DNA from: Streptomyces sp. CGMCC 4.7035
GTDB taxonomy: Bacteria > Actinomycetota > Actinomycetes > Streptomycetales > Streptomycetaceae
Direction: 5' to 3'
Length of the DNA: 64,000 nucleotides
Assembly (NCBI RefSeq): GCF_031583065.1
Contig: NZ_CP134053.1
Span: 4,216,001-4,280,000, forward strand
Positions 41,660-49,877 of this stretch are shown here, piece after piece. Under the pieces are notes generated by a model. The model saw only the letters and a list, made by a program, of their open reading frames with translations, was not told where the DNA came from and searched no databases. A program made the translations under genes and the position numbers. Position 1 is the stretch's first letter. The number at the start of each line of letters is the position of its first letter.

Positions 41660-42799
41660 GTGAAAGAGCTGGCAGGACGGCTCGCGGCACTCGATCCCGA
41701 CGCGGGCGCCGCGCTGCGTGTCATCGCGTACTTCGACCGTCTGACGGAGGACCGTGCGGGCCTGGAGGCGCTGGTGCGCGGCGCCGCGGTCCTGTCCGGC
41801 AGCCCGGCCCGGCTGGTCGACGAGCGGCGCGGCGTCCGGGTCCGCGTCGAACCGGACGGACGCCGGCGCGACGCGGCGGGCCCGCTCGACCCCGCCTGGC
41901 CCTGGGTACCGCTCACGCCGGGCACGTCGGTCCGTACGGCCTCGGCCGCGCTGCCGCCCCCTGCCGGACCCGACCGCGCCGGCCCGCACCCCGACGACGC
42001 CGGTCTGTGGCTGGAGCATCCAGGCCCCGCCGACGGCGTCCACGCCATGATCCTGGAGCGGGCCGTGGCGGCCGTACGCGTGGTCCTGGACCGCACCCGG
42101 GGCCGGGCACCCTCCGTCCCTCCGGCCGACGACCCGGCGCTCGTGGAGACGGTGCTGGACGCCTCCGCGCCACGCGCCGTGCGGCTGCACGCGGCGGCCC
42201 GGCTGGGACTCGGCGCCGAGCAGCGCGTACGGGCGGTGGCGCTGTACGGCGGCGGCGCGGAGGTCGAGCCCGTCGACGGGAGGCCCGCTGACGGGAGGCC
42301 CGCTGACGGGAGGCCCGCCGAGCGGGCCGGGCGGCGGGCGCCGGACGGCCGACGGGCCGGGATCGGTCCCGCCGTGGAGCCCGTACGACTGCCCGAGTCG
42401 TGGGCGGCGGCCCGCACCGCGCTCCGCTTCACCGCCGAGGGCACCACGCAGGACCCGGGGCCGCGCACGGTCCACGCGGACGAGCTGGGCGCGCTGACCC
42501 TGCTCGCCGACGCGGTGGGACCGGACATGCCGCCGATCCCCGACCTGCTCGCGGTGGAGCGTGCCGTGGCCGAGGCCCCGTGGGCGGCGGCGACCCTGCA
42601 CGCCGTGGCGTCCTCGCCGAGCCTGCGGTCCGCGGCCGCGGAGCTGACGGTGCATCACTCGACACTTCAGGAACGCCTGGGGCAGTTGGAACACGCGCTC
42701 GACTGGGACGTGCACTCCCCACACGGCCGGCTGCGTCTCCAACTAGCCCTCGCGGTGCGGAAACTGCGGCGGACCGCGCCACCGCCCGCCACGGGCTGA
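41660..42799 (+). CDS. PucR-type helix-turn-helix regulator
   Basis: A 379-residue regulator whose last 70 residues form the PucR C-terminal helix-turn-helix (LRSAAAELTVHHSTLQERLGQLEHALDWD). The rest is a mixed alpha/beta region with no clear sensor. The start is best placed at the GTG at 41660, eight bases after AGGA; an ATG 9 bp upstream is too close to the ribosome site. A run of three in-frame DGRPA units (residues about 206-220) lies in a charged linker. It may regulate the esterase gene beside it. Confidence 0.78.
   Translation: MKELAGRLAALDPDAGAALRVIAYFDRLTEDRAGLEALVRGAAVLSGSPARLVDERRGVRVRVEPDGRRRDAAGPLDPAWPWVPLTPGTSVRTASAALPPPAGPDRAGPHPDDAGLWLEHPGPADGVHAMILERAVAAVRVVLDRTRGRAPSVPPADDPALVETVLDASAPRAVRLHAAARLGLGAEQRVRAVALYGGGAEVEPVDGRPADGRPADGRPAERAGRRAPDGRRAGIGPAVEPVRLPESWAAARTALRFTAEGTTQDPGPRTVHADELGALTLLADAVGPDMPPIPDLLAVERAVAEAPWAAATLHAVASSPSLRSAAAELTVHHSTLQERLGQLEHALDWDVHSPHGRLRLQLALAVRKLRRTAPPPATG
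42275..42319 (+). repeat. Three 15-bp tandem repeats inside the PucR-type gene
   Basis: GACGGGAGGCCCGCT is repeated at 42275, 42290 and 42305 (last copy one base different). It encodes DGRPA three times, an in-frame expansion in a linker. Confidence 0.9.
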
Positions 42800-42808
42800 C
42801 CGGCGGCG

Positions 42809-43645
42809 TCAGAAGCGGCCCCGCGCCTGAAGGAACCGGTGGAGCGAGGCCGTCATCGCGGTGACGAAGGCGTCCCGGGTCCGCTCGCCGACGAGGTCGA
42901 GGGACAGATACGGGTTGAGGTCCTCCAACTCGACCAGCAGGAGGTCACCGTCCCGGGTGCGGCAGGCGTCCACGCGCTGGATGCCGTGGTCGAGAGTGTT
43001 CCAGTCGATGAAGCGCCGGGCGAAGGCGAGATCGGCCGATGAGGGCTCGTAGGGTTCCAGGGCCCAGCGCCGGCCGGGATCGGGGGCGTGGAGGGCGTAC
43101 TGGAAGGCGTCGTCGACGTAAGTGAACGACACCTCGTAGCGGAAGTCGATGCGCGGCTGGACCAGGAGGTCGCCCCAGGCGAGGCCCTCCAGCCGGTCCC
43201 TGGACACGAAGTCCAGGCCGATGGAGTCCGCTCCGGCCTTGGGTTTGACCGCGTACAGGTCGGTGTCGGGCAGTCGGCCCAGGTCCTCGGGCCGGTCGGC
43301 GGTGGGTATGACCGGGTAGCCGGCTTCGGTCAGGTCCAGCAGGTACTGCTTGCCGGCCATGTCGGCCCGGCCGGTCAGCGGGTTGTACACGCGCGTGCCA
43401 CGCGCGGCGGCACTGGCGCGGAAGGCGTCGTACTCCGCCCGGTAGTGCAGCACGGGCCCGCTGTTGCGCACCACGACGGCGTCGAAACCGTCCATCAGTG
43501 CCGAGGCGTCCAGCGGGTGGCACAGGGCGATCTCGAAGTCCGCGCGCAGCCGGGAGGAGAGAGCGATGTCCTCGTCGCAGTAACGCCGCCCACGGGCCTG
43601 GTAGGCCAGGTCGGTCACATACAGCAGGCGGGGGCGGGCGGGCAT
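42809..43645 (-). CDS. ATP-grasp-fold protein of unknown substrate
   Basis: A 278-residue cytosolic protein with the plan of glutathione-synthetase-like ATP-grasp enzymes: preATP Rossmann part (LLYVTDLAYQARG, LCHPLDASALM), central domain (YNPLTGRADMAGKQYLLDLTEAGYPVIP) and C-terminal metal site (LLLVELEDLNPYLSL). ATP-grasp proteins ligate a carboxylate to an amine or thiol. It runs convergently against the PucR-type gene and 1.8 kb from a graspetide maturase, but nothing links the two. The ATG at 43645 starts MPARPRLLYV, which begins the first beta strand. Confidence 0.68.
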   Translation of the reverse strand: MPARPRLLYVTDLAYQARGRRYCDEDIALSSRLRADFEIALCHPLDASALMDGFDAVVVRNSGPVLHYRAEYDAFRASAAARGTRVYNPLTGRADMAGKQYLLDLTEAGYPVIPTADRPEDLGRLPDTDLYAVKPKAGADSIGLDFVSRDRLEGLAWGDLLVQPRIDFRYEVSFTYVDDAFQYALHAPDPGRRWALEPYEPSSADLAFARRFIDWNTLDHGIQRVDACRTRDGDLLLVELEDLNPYLSLDLVGERTRDAFVTAMTASLHRFLQARGRF

Positions 43646-43796
43646 CGGGGTCTCCTCGGTCGGTGGCCACCCAATCTAATCCGCCCCTGAGGGTGGGCCA
43701 GGGGCGGCACCGGCGTCCGGGAGCGCTCCGTGGCCCGGTTCGGCGCGCAGGCGGGGCCTTCCGCGCGCAGCCGGACGCGGGTGACAGACTGGCCGT

Positions 43797-44780
43797 ATGG
43801 AAGAGCGAGAATTCCGCAGGTCGGGACAGCACGCGTCGGTCATCGGCCTCGGCACGTGGCAACTGGGCGCGGACTGGGGCGACGTCGACGACAAGGACGC
43901 CCACGAGGTGCTGGAGGCGGCGGCCGAGTCAGGGGTGACCTTCTTCGACACCGCCGATGTGTACGGCGACGGGCGCAGCGAGCAGACCATCGCCGCCTTC
44001 CTGCTCGGCAGGCCCGATCTGCACGTGCTGGTGGCGACCAAGATGGGCCGGCGCGTCGACCAGATCCCGGAGAACTACGTCCTGGACAACTTCCGTGCCT
44101 GGAACGACCGTTCCCGGCGCAACCTCGGCGTCGACCGCATCGACCTGGTGCAGCTGCACTGCCCTCCGACGCCCGTCTACTCCTCCGACGAGGTGTACGA
44201 CGCCCTGGACACACTGGTCGAGGAGGAGCGCATCGCCGCGTACGGCGTGAGTGTCGAGACGTGCGACGAGGCGCTGACGGCGATCGCCCGCCCGAACGTG
44301 GCGAGCGTGCAGATCATCCTCAACCCGTTCCGGATGAAGCCGCTGCGGCAGGTCCTCCCGGCCGCGCGGGAGGCCGGTGTGGGCATCATCGCGCGGGTGC
44401 CGCTGGCCTCCGGTCTGCTGTCGGGCAAGTACACGAAGGACACGGTCTTCGCCGCGAACGACCACCGCTCCTACAACCGGCACGGCGAGGCCTTCGACCA
44501 GGGCGAGACCTTCTCCGGCGTCGACTTCGAGACGGGCGTCGAGGCGGCGGCCGAGTTCACCGCGCTCGCCCCGGAGGGCTTCACCCCGGCCCAGCTGGCA
44601 CTCGCCTGGATCGTCCGGCAGCCCGGTGTGACCACGGTGATCCCCGGCGCCCGCTCCGCGGACCAGGCCCGCGCCAACGCGGCGGTCGCGAAGCTGCCCC
44701 CGCTGTCGCAGGAAACGCTCGACGCGATCGGGGACCTGTACGACCGGCGGATCAAGGAGCAGGTCGAGGACCGCTGGTAG
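43797..44780 (+). CDS. Aldo/keto reductase
   Basis: A 327-residue NADPH-dependent oxidoreductase. The tetrad is visible: Asp and Tyr in FFDTADVYGDGRSE, Lys in VLVATKMG, His in LVQLHCPP. The NADPH-binding end reads TVIPGARSADQARANAA. Aldo/keto reductases reduce sugar or carbonyl compounds; the substrate is not readable. Four 27-bp tandem repeats begin 14 bp after the stop codon. Confidence 0.9.
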   Translation: MEEREFRRSGQHASVIGLGTWQLGADWGDVDDKDAHEVLEAAAESGVTFFDTADVYGDGRSEQTIAAFLLGRPDLHVLVATKMGRRVDQIPENYVLDNFRAWNDRSRRNLGVDRIDLVQLHCPPTPVYSSDEVYDALDTLVEEERIAAYGVSVETCDEALTAIARPNVASVQIILNPFRMKPLRQVLPAAREAGVGIIARVPLASGLLSGKYTKDTVFAANDHRSYNRHGEAFDQGETFSGVDFETGVEAAAEFTALAPEGFTPAQLALAWIVRQPGVTTVIPGARSADQARANAAVAKLPPLSQETLDAIGDLYDRRIKEQVEDRW

Positions 44781-44793
44781 GCGGACGCGGACG

Positions 44794-44910
44794 GACCCGG
44801 GCCCTTCGAGGTGCGAGGGAGACCCGGGCCCTTCGAGGTGCGAGGGAGACCTGGGCCCTTCGAGGTGCGGGGGAGACCCGGGCCCTTCGAGGTGCCAGGG
44901 AGACCCGGGC
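44794..44910 (+). repeat. Four 27-bp tandem repeats plus a partial copy
   Basis: Units start at 44794, 44821, 44848 and 44875, with a partial copy to 44910. Each contains GACCCGGGCCCTTCGAGGTG, and copies differ at only one to three positions. The repeat lies in the 171-bp gap between convergent genes. It is a minisatellite; it has no open frame of interest and is not a CRISPR array, since there are no spacers. Confidence 0.92.
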
Positions 44911-44951
44911 GCGGACACAGACGGGACCGGCCGGCGGATGCCGTCGGCCGG

Positions 44952-45239
44952 TCAGGCCGTCAGGACGGAGCGTGCCGCGCGGGACCCGCCGCGCGCGGCG
45001 GCCCGTACCCGGTACGTGGTCTTGGCCCGGTCCACCACCGGATCACCGAGCACGATCCGCCCGGCCGCGTACAGCGCGTCGCACTCGTCGGTGGGCAGCG
45101 CCATGTGACGGCCGCTGGAATGCCAATAGCCGTACCGGTGCCGCCCGTTCGTATGCACGATGAGGAAGACCGGCATGCGCTGGTCCATGATCAGCCGCAG
45201 CACTTCGGCAGCACGGGAACTGAGCCGAGGGCGCGTCAT
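44952..45239 (-). CDS. Small conserved-looking protein of unknown function
   Basis: A 95-residue basic protein. It opens with a winged-helix-like stretch (LSSRAAEVLRLIMDQRMP) and contains HTNGRHRYGYWHSSGRHMA and DECDALYAAGRIVLG. The ATG at 45239 is preceded by GAAAGGCTGACC. It may be a nucleic-acid or signalling adaptor, but I cannot assign a function. Confidence 0.6.
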   Translation of the reverse strand: MTRPRLSSRAAEVLRLIMDQRMPVFLIVHTNGRHRYGYWHSSGRHMALPTDECDALYAAGRIVLGDPVVDRAKTTYRVRAAARGGSRAARSVLTA

Positions 45240-45487
45240 GGTCGGTCAGCCTTTCGGGGCACGGGCGGGCGGGCATCCCGCCCGGGGGCGAGATGATCTT
45301 TACCCCGCATTGTTGCCGAGGGCACTGACAGCTCGCATCCGGCGTGCCGAGGACGTCCCCGGAAGCCACAGTTGTGCGTTGGCAATGTGACGACCTTCAC
45401 CCTCATGTGGCGGAAAGTGATGAATTCCTTACGCGAGGAAGACGTAAAGGGTTGGGAAGAGGCACCCCAAGAACGTGGAGGTATCCC

Positions 45488-45679
45488 GTGCGACCGTTCA
45501 CCCTCAACTACGCCCGGCCCAGAGGGCTTCCGGTGGTGGTGACGCCGTACCACTTCGACGCCTCCCGGCAGTTGAACGTGCTCCCCGACGGCCGTCCCGC
45601 CGTCAGTGACCCCGATCTCCTCCTGGCGGTCGGCACGACGACGTCCACCGCCGGTTCCCAGACGCACTTCGACGACTGA
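45488..45679 (+). CDS. tgmA: Graspetide (ATP-grasp-modified RiPP) precursor
   Basis: A 63-residue precursor. The leader keeps the recognisable RPFTLNYARP start and SRQLNVLPDGRPAV region; the core end reads GTTTSTAGSQTHFDD, with Thr/Ser acceptors and Asp donors for ester cross-links. This is the standard form of the putative ATP-grasp-modified RiPP family in Streptomyces. GTG start at 45488 with GGAGGTATCCC upstream. The maturase gene starts 15 bp after its stop. The final cross-link pattern cannot be known from sequence. Confidence 0.88.
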   Translation: MRPFTLNYARPRGLPVVVTPYHFDASRQLNVLPDGRPAVSDPDLLLAVGTTTSTAGSQTHFDD

Positions 45680-45694
45680 CAGGCCCGCACGCGG

Positions 45695-46642
45695 ATGACG
45701 GTCCTCATCCTCACGTCCGAGCAGGACGTGACCGCCGACATGGCGGTGGCCAAGCTGCACGAGCGCGGCGTTCCCGTGATGCGCCTGGACCCTGCCGACA
45801 TCCCCGGCAAGGCGGTGCTGTCCGCCGACTACGCCCACGGCGACTTCGACGGCCACCTCTCGGCCAACGGGCACGTCCTGAGCATGGGGGGCCTGCGCTC
45901 GGTGTGGGTGCGCCGGCCGGGCGAACCCGCCGCCCACGCCGCGCACCCCACGCAGTGGCTCACCGCCGAGACCCGCCAGGCCCTGTACGGCATGCTGTAC
46001 TCCGCCTCGACCCGGTGGATGAACCACCCCCGCAACGCCGACCAGGCCCGCTACAAGCCCTGGCAGTTGCGGATCGCCCACCTCAGCGGCTTCGCCGTGC
46101 CGCCGACCGTCATCACCACCGCTCCGCGTGTGGCCCAGCAGTTCGCGCAGGAGTACCGGGACGTGGTCGTGAAGTCGGCGTCCGGACCGCCACCCGACGA
46201 TCCCGAACTGGCCCTGCCGACCACGCTCATCGGACCCGATGCCGACTTCTCCGCTGTGGCGGCCGGTCCCGCACTGCTGCAGCGCTACATCCCCAAGCGC
46301 GCCGACATCCGGCTGACCTGCGTCGGCCCCCGCCTGTTCGCCGCCCGCAAGAGGGCCGCGCCCGGGCAGGTCGACGGCCGGTACGGCGACACCGGGTACT
46401 CCTGGGAGACCACCGAGGTGCCCGACCGCATCGCGAAGTCGGGTCACGAGTACCTGACCCTGTCCGGACTCGCGTACGCCGCCTTCGACTTCGCCGAGGA
46501 CGAGGAGGGCGTGTGGTGGTTCCTGGAGTGCAATCAGGGCGGCCAGTTCGGCTTCGTCGAGTTGGAGACCGGGCAGCCGATCGCGGAGGCCGTCGCCCTG
46601 TGGCTCGCTCAGGACCGCCGCGCCCCCGAGGGCCGCTGGTGA
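45695..46642 (+). CDS. tgmB: ATP-grasp ribosomal peptide maturase
   Basis: A 315-residue graspetide synthetase. The pre-ATP domain has ILTSEQDVTADMAVAKLHERG; ATP-binding Lys are in VVVKSASG and IPKRADIRLTCVG; the metal site is WWFLECNQGGQFGFVE. It uses ATP to activate side-chain carboxylates of the precursor core and joins them to Thr or Ser hydroxyls. The gene is coupled to tgmA. The third gene often found with this pair, an O-methyltransferase, is absent; the next gene is a convergent pseudokinase. Confidence 0.9.
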   Translation: MTVLILTSEQDVTADMAVAKLHERGVPVMRLDPADIPGKAVLSADYAHGDFDGHLSANGHVLSMGGLRSVWVRRPGEPAAHAAHPTQWLTAETRQALYGMLYSASTRWMNHPRNADQARYKPWQLRIAHLSGFAVPPTVITTAPRVAQQFAQEYRDVVVKSASGPPPDDPELALPTTLIGPDADFSAVAAGPALLQRYIPKRADIRLTCVGPRLFAARKRAAPGQVDGRYGDTGYSWETTEVPDRIAKSGHEYLTLSGLAYAAFDFAEDEEGVWWFLECNQGGQFGFVELETGQPIAEAVALWLAQDRRAPEGRW

Positions 46643-46648
46643 GCGGTC

Positions 46649-46678
46649 CCGCCGGCGTGTTGTCGCCCGCGCCGGCGG
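46649..46678. terminator. Convergent terminator hairpin
   Basis: CCGCCGGCG (46649-46657) and CGCCGGCGG (46670-46678) form a 9-bp stem with a 12-base loop, between the end of tgmB and the end of the pseudokinase gene. Confidence 0.6.
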
Positions 46679-46733
46679 ACGACCATGTCGTCACGATCCC
46701 TGGTCGGGCATGGCGTACTCGGTGGGCCGGCCG

Positions 46734-48422
46734 TCAGTCGGCCGTCGGCCGGAAGGTCCGCAGGAACACGTCCAGCGCCTGACGGTTGGCGGTGCTGTCC
46801 GCCTCGGCGGCGGGTGTCGTCCAGCGCAGGGAGAAGCCGCGGTGGCCGCCGGTCAGGACGCCGCGGCCGAAGGTGCGTACCCGGACGCCGTCCACCGTGG
46901 ACAGCCACACCATGTCGGCGCCCTTGTGGCCCTGGTAGGTCACGGCGCGGATGGTGCCCACCCGTGCGTAGCCGGTGTACGTGCTCTTCAGGGACGGTTC
47001 CAGCGCCCGCCAGACCGCGACCGGGTCCGGACCGAGGCGCGCGCTGTAGGTGACCGTCAAGGTGCGCGGATCCCCGCTCGTACCGAGGGTCACCCGGTAG
47101 GTGTCTTCGGCTGCCTTCTCGGTGTGAAGGGGCTTCCATCCCGTCGGCAGGTCGATGGAGAAGCCCTCAGGCGCGACGTAGCGGCGGAAGGTGAAGGCCG
47201 GAAGCCGGGGGGCGCTCGACGATGCGGACGAGGAGGGAGTCGCCGCCGCACTCGTGCCACTGGTTCCGCCGGTCCCACCAGCCCCGCCGATCCCGCTGGT
47301 CCCGCTTGTTCCGCCGGTCTCGCTCGTCTCGGGAGAAGGCGTTCTGTCGTCGATGCTGTCGCCGGACGGAGCGGCCGAACTGGAGGGCGCGCCGGTGCGG
47401 GACGGTTCGCTGCCGGCCATGGAGGTGCCGCTGCCGTCCGGGTGGCCCGCCGCGACGAGGACGGCGACCGACGAGGCCGCTACCACGAGCCCCGCGCCCA
47501 CCAGCACCGATCGGCGCACGGCCGGTCTGCCCCACGCCCGCCCCGCCCGGTGGGCGGCCAGCCAGGCGCCCCGGAAACGCGGCATCAGCGTCTCCTGCGT
47601 GGGTCCCTCGGGGGCCTCACTCAGAATGCGGGCCAGGGAGGCGCGCACGGCGGACTCCGGCACCCGTTCCAGGGCGTCCCGGCGCAGCAGTCCGGTGATG
47701 GCGGGGTTGAGCGGGCCGGCGTTCGTCGGGGGGCGCAGCGGCAGCCGGTCCACCGCGCGCAGCGTCGCCTCGGCCGGGCCTCGGTCCCGGATCGGCGGAC
47801 GGCCCTCCACCATCGCGTACAGCAGTGCCCCCAGGGCCCACTGGTCGGCCGCCGGACCCGCGCTGGAACCGCGGGCCTGTTCGGGGGAGGCGTACGACGG
47901 TGCGGTGACCCGCTGGGTGACGGACGCGCCGATCAGCCCGAAACCGGTCAGTACGACCCTGCCGCCCTCCTGCACGAAGACCTGACCGGGGCTCAGGTCC
48001 CCGTGCGTCACGCCTCGGCGGTGGGCTGCCTCCAGCACGTCCAGGATGCCCAGGCCGATCCGGGCCGAGCGCACGTAGTCGAGGGGGCCGCGGTCCAGGA
48101 TCTCCCCCAGGGATGTGCCTTCGATCCGCTCGGTCACGACCCACAGGACACCGTTGTCGTCGATCACGTCGAGGACGCCGGCGACCCTGCCGGGGCACAG
48201 CAGCTCCATGGCCTCCGAGTCGCGCACGATCCGGGCGACCGTGCGGCGCGGGGTGACCTCCGGCTGCAGCGGTGCGAGCCGCGACTCGGTGAGCGAGACG
48301 GGCCGTCCGAACTCCAAGTCCTCGCCTGTCCAGACGGTCCGCCCCTCCTCCCGGTGGACGGCCTCGAACGTTCTGTACCGTCCGGCGATCAACTGCTGTG
48401 TGGAGACCTGCCCGTGGTCCAT
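46734..48422 (-). CDS. Membrane Ser/Thr kinase-like protein, probable pseudokinase
   Basis: A 562-residue protein: kinase-like domain (about 10-250), transmembrane helix (SVLVGAGLVVAASSVAVLVAAG, near 305), a Ser/Gly/Thr-rich extracellular linker and a C-terminal sensor-like domain (FRRYVAPEGFSIDLPTGWKP onward). Key kinase residues are changed: there is no lysine in the VAIK-like strand (RPVSLTESRL), the catalytic loop reads THGDLSPGQV (Asp142 kept, Asn replaced by Gln), and the DFG Asp is Gly (LTGFGL). Such a protein would bind or sense rather than phosphorylate. The start was placed at the second ATG, with GAGGG at the right distance. Confidence 0.78.
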   Translation of the reverse strand: MDHGQVSTQQLIAGRYRTFEAVHREEGRTVWTGEDLEFGRPVSLTESRLAPLQPEVTPRRTVARIVRDSEAMELLCPGRVAGVLDVIDDNGVLWVVTERIEGTSLGEILDRGPLDYVRSARIGLGILDVLEAAHRRGVTHGDLSPGQVFVQEGGRVVLTGFGLIGASVTQRVTAPSYASPEQARGSSAGPAADQWALGALLYAMVEGRPPIRDRGPAEATLRAVDRLPLRPPTNAGPLNPAITGLLRRDALERVPESAVRASLARILSEAPEGPTQETLMPRFRGAWLAAHRAGRAWGRPAVRRSVLVGAGLVVAASSVAVLVAAGHPDGSGTSMAGSEPSRTGAPSSSAAPSGDSIDDRTPSPETSETGGTSGTSGIGGAGGTGGTSGTSAAATPSSSASSSAPRLPAFTFRRYVAPEGFSIDLPTGWKPLHTEKAAEDTYRVTLGTSGDPRTLTVTYSARLGPDPVAVWRALEPSLKSTYTGYARVGTIRAVTYQGHKGADMVWLSTVDGVRVRTFGRGVLTGGHRGFSLRWTTPAAEADSTANRQALDVFLRTFRPTAD

Positions 48423-48571
48423 CGTCATCCCTCGCTGCGCACCGGACTCTCCCGTTTCCCGGATGTACGGCGGACGTGACGGTGGGTGTTCAAAGAAAGG
48501 AGATTTCTTACGAACCCGATTTCCTCGGCGCTGCTTCCGCCGCTCACACGTGCGAAAACATCGCCCATCAT

Positions 48572-48585
48572 CTACTGGCCAGTAG
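48572..48585. promoter_or_regulatory. Perfect 14-bp palindrome, operator candidate
   Basis: CTACTGGCCAGTAG is a perfect palindrome of a form often bound by TetR- or MarR-family repressors. It lies 150 bp upstream of the pseudokinase start and directly after the end of the PobA-like gene, both read on the minus strand. Having no loop, it is not a terminator. No regulator gene is next to it. Confidence 0.45.
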
Positions 48586-48586
48586 C

Positions 48587-49822
48587 TTACCGTCGGTTAC
48601 CATCCGCGGCCGAGCCGATGTATGACTCCGCGAACGCGGCAGCCGCTGCGGGGGAGTTGAAGAGCCGCCGCAGCCGGGCGGTGGCGTTGCCCGCACGGAA
48701 CGGATCGCCCGACGACGGCCCGTGCAGCAGCTCGGCGAACCACTCCGAGAACTCCTGGTACTCCCACACGCGTCGCAGGCAGGCAGCCGAGTAGCCGTGC
48801 AGGCCGCTGACATCGCCCGTACGGTAGGACGCCACGAGCGCGTCCGCGAGCAGCAGCGCGTCGTACAGGGCGAGATTCATTCCCTTCGCGGCGATCGGCG
48901 CCACGAGATGCGCCGCGTCGCCCACCAGGAACAGCCTCCCGTACGCCATCGGCTGCACCACGTAGTTGTGCATGTCCAGCACGCGCTTCTCGATCAGCCG
49001 GCCCTCGGTCAGCGGCGGGGCGCCCGCCACGGACAGCCGTGCGCGCAGTTCGGACCAGACGCGTTCATGCGTCCAGTTCTCCGGGTCGTCGCCGGGCTGG
49101 CACTGAAGGTAGTAGCGGGTGACCTGCGGGCTGCGGGCCATGTGCGCGGCGAAACCGCGTGGATGGACACCGAATACGACGCAGTCCGACGACGGCGGTG
49201 CCTCGGCGAGCAGTGCCAGCCAGCCCACCCCGTAGTCGAGCCGGGCGACGTGTGCGCGCTCCTGAAGCAGCAAGTCCCGGGTCACGCCGCGGGCGCCGTC
49301 GCAGCCGGCGACGACGTCGCACGCGATCCGCCGGCGCCGACCCGAGTCCGGATCGGTGTACGACACCGACGGCTTTTCTGTGTCGATGTCGTGCAACTCC
49401 ACGTCGCGCACGCCGAACCGGATGTCGCCGCCCTTGACGTCCGCGTATTCCCGTACGAGGTCCGTGACGAGCAGCGGCTGCGGATAGACGAAATGGTGGT
49501 GGCCGGACACCTCCGTGTACGAGAACCGGTGCCGTTCACCATCGATACGGAACTCGCACGCGCTGTGCGTCTGGGCCCGCTCGAGCAGCCGCCCGGCGAG
49601 CCCGTGCCGCTCCAGTGCCCGCACCGCCCATTCCTCGATGAACCCTGCTCGGGGCCGCTGTTCGATGAACTCCCTGCTCTCGGCCTCCAGGACGACGCAC
49701 TCGACGGAGGCGCCCCGCAGGACGTTGGCGAGGGTCAGGCCGGCGGGGCCTGCGCCGACGATGACGACGGGGACGTGCTGCTGCTGGGACGGGATGACGG
49801 AGGCGGGGGAGGGGGAGACCAT
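48587..49822 (-). CDS. 4-Hydroxybenzoate 3-monooxygenase-like flavoprotein
   Basis: A 411-residue FAD-dependent aromatic hydroxylase. The FAD motif GAGPAGLTLAN is near residue 25; the second motif (DG family) sits in VAGCDGARGVTR; the FAD-ribityl motif is GDAAHLVAPIAAKGMNLALYDA. This last sequence is typical of PobA. It would convert 4-hydroxybenzoate to protocatechuate with NAD(P)H and O2. Start ATG at 49822. The gene lies 55 bp downstream of the F420-dependent oxidoreductase gene, on the same strand. Confidence 0.85.
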   Translation of the reverse strand: MVSPSPASVIPSQQQHVPVVIVGAGPAGLTLANVLRGASVECVVLEAESREFIEQRPRAGFIEEWAVRALERHGLAGRLLERAQTHSACEFRIDGERHRFSYTEVSGHHHFVYPQPLLVTDLVREYADVKGGDIRFGVRDVELHDIDTEKPSVSYTDPDSGRRRRIACDVVAGCDGARGVTRDLLLQERAHVARLDYGVGWLALLAEAPPSSDCVVFGVHPRGFAAHMARSPQVTRYYLQCQPGDDPENWTHERVWSELRARLSVAGAPPLTEGRLIEKRVLDMHNYVVQPMAYGRLFLVGDAAHLVAPIAAKGMNLALYDALLLADALVASYRTGDVSGLHGYSAACLRRVWEYQEFSEWFAELLHGPSSGDPFRAGNATARLRRLFNSPAAAAAFAESYIGSAADGNRR

Positions 49823-49877
49823 CCGAGCATTATGGCGGTGTACCGTCAACACCCCGTCACCGCACCGGGGTTGTGCG

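Noticed and set aside
42809..43645. Second graspetide maturase
   Set aside because: It is an ATP-grasp protein near tgmB but lacks the maturase motifs and any precursor gene beside it.
44794..44910. Possible CRISPR array
   Set aside because: Repeats are direct and contiguous with no unique spacers, and no cas genes are present.
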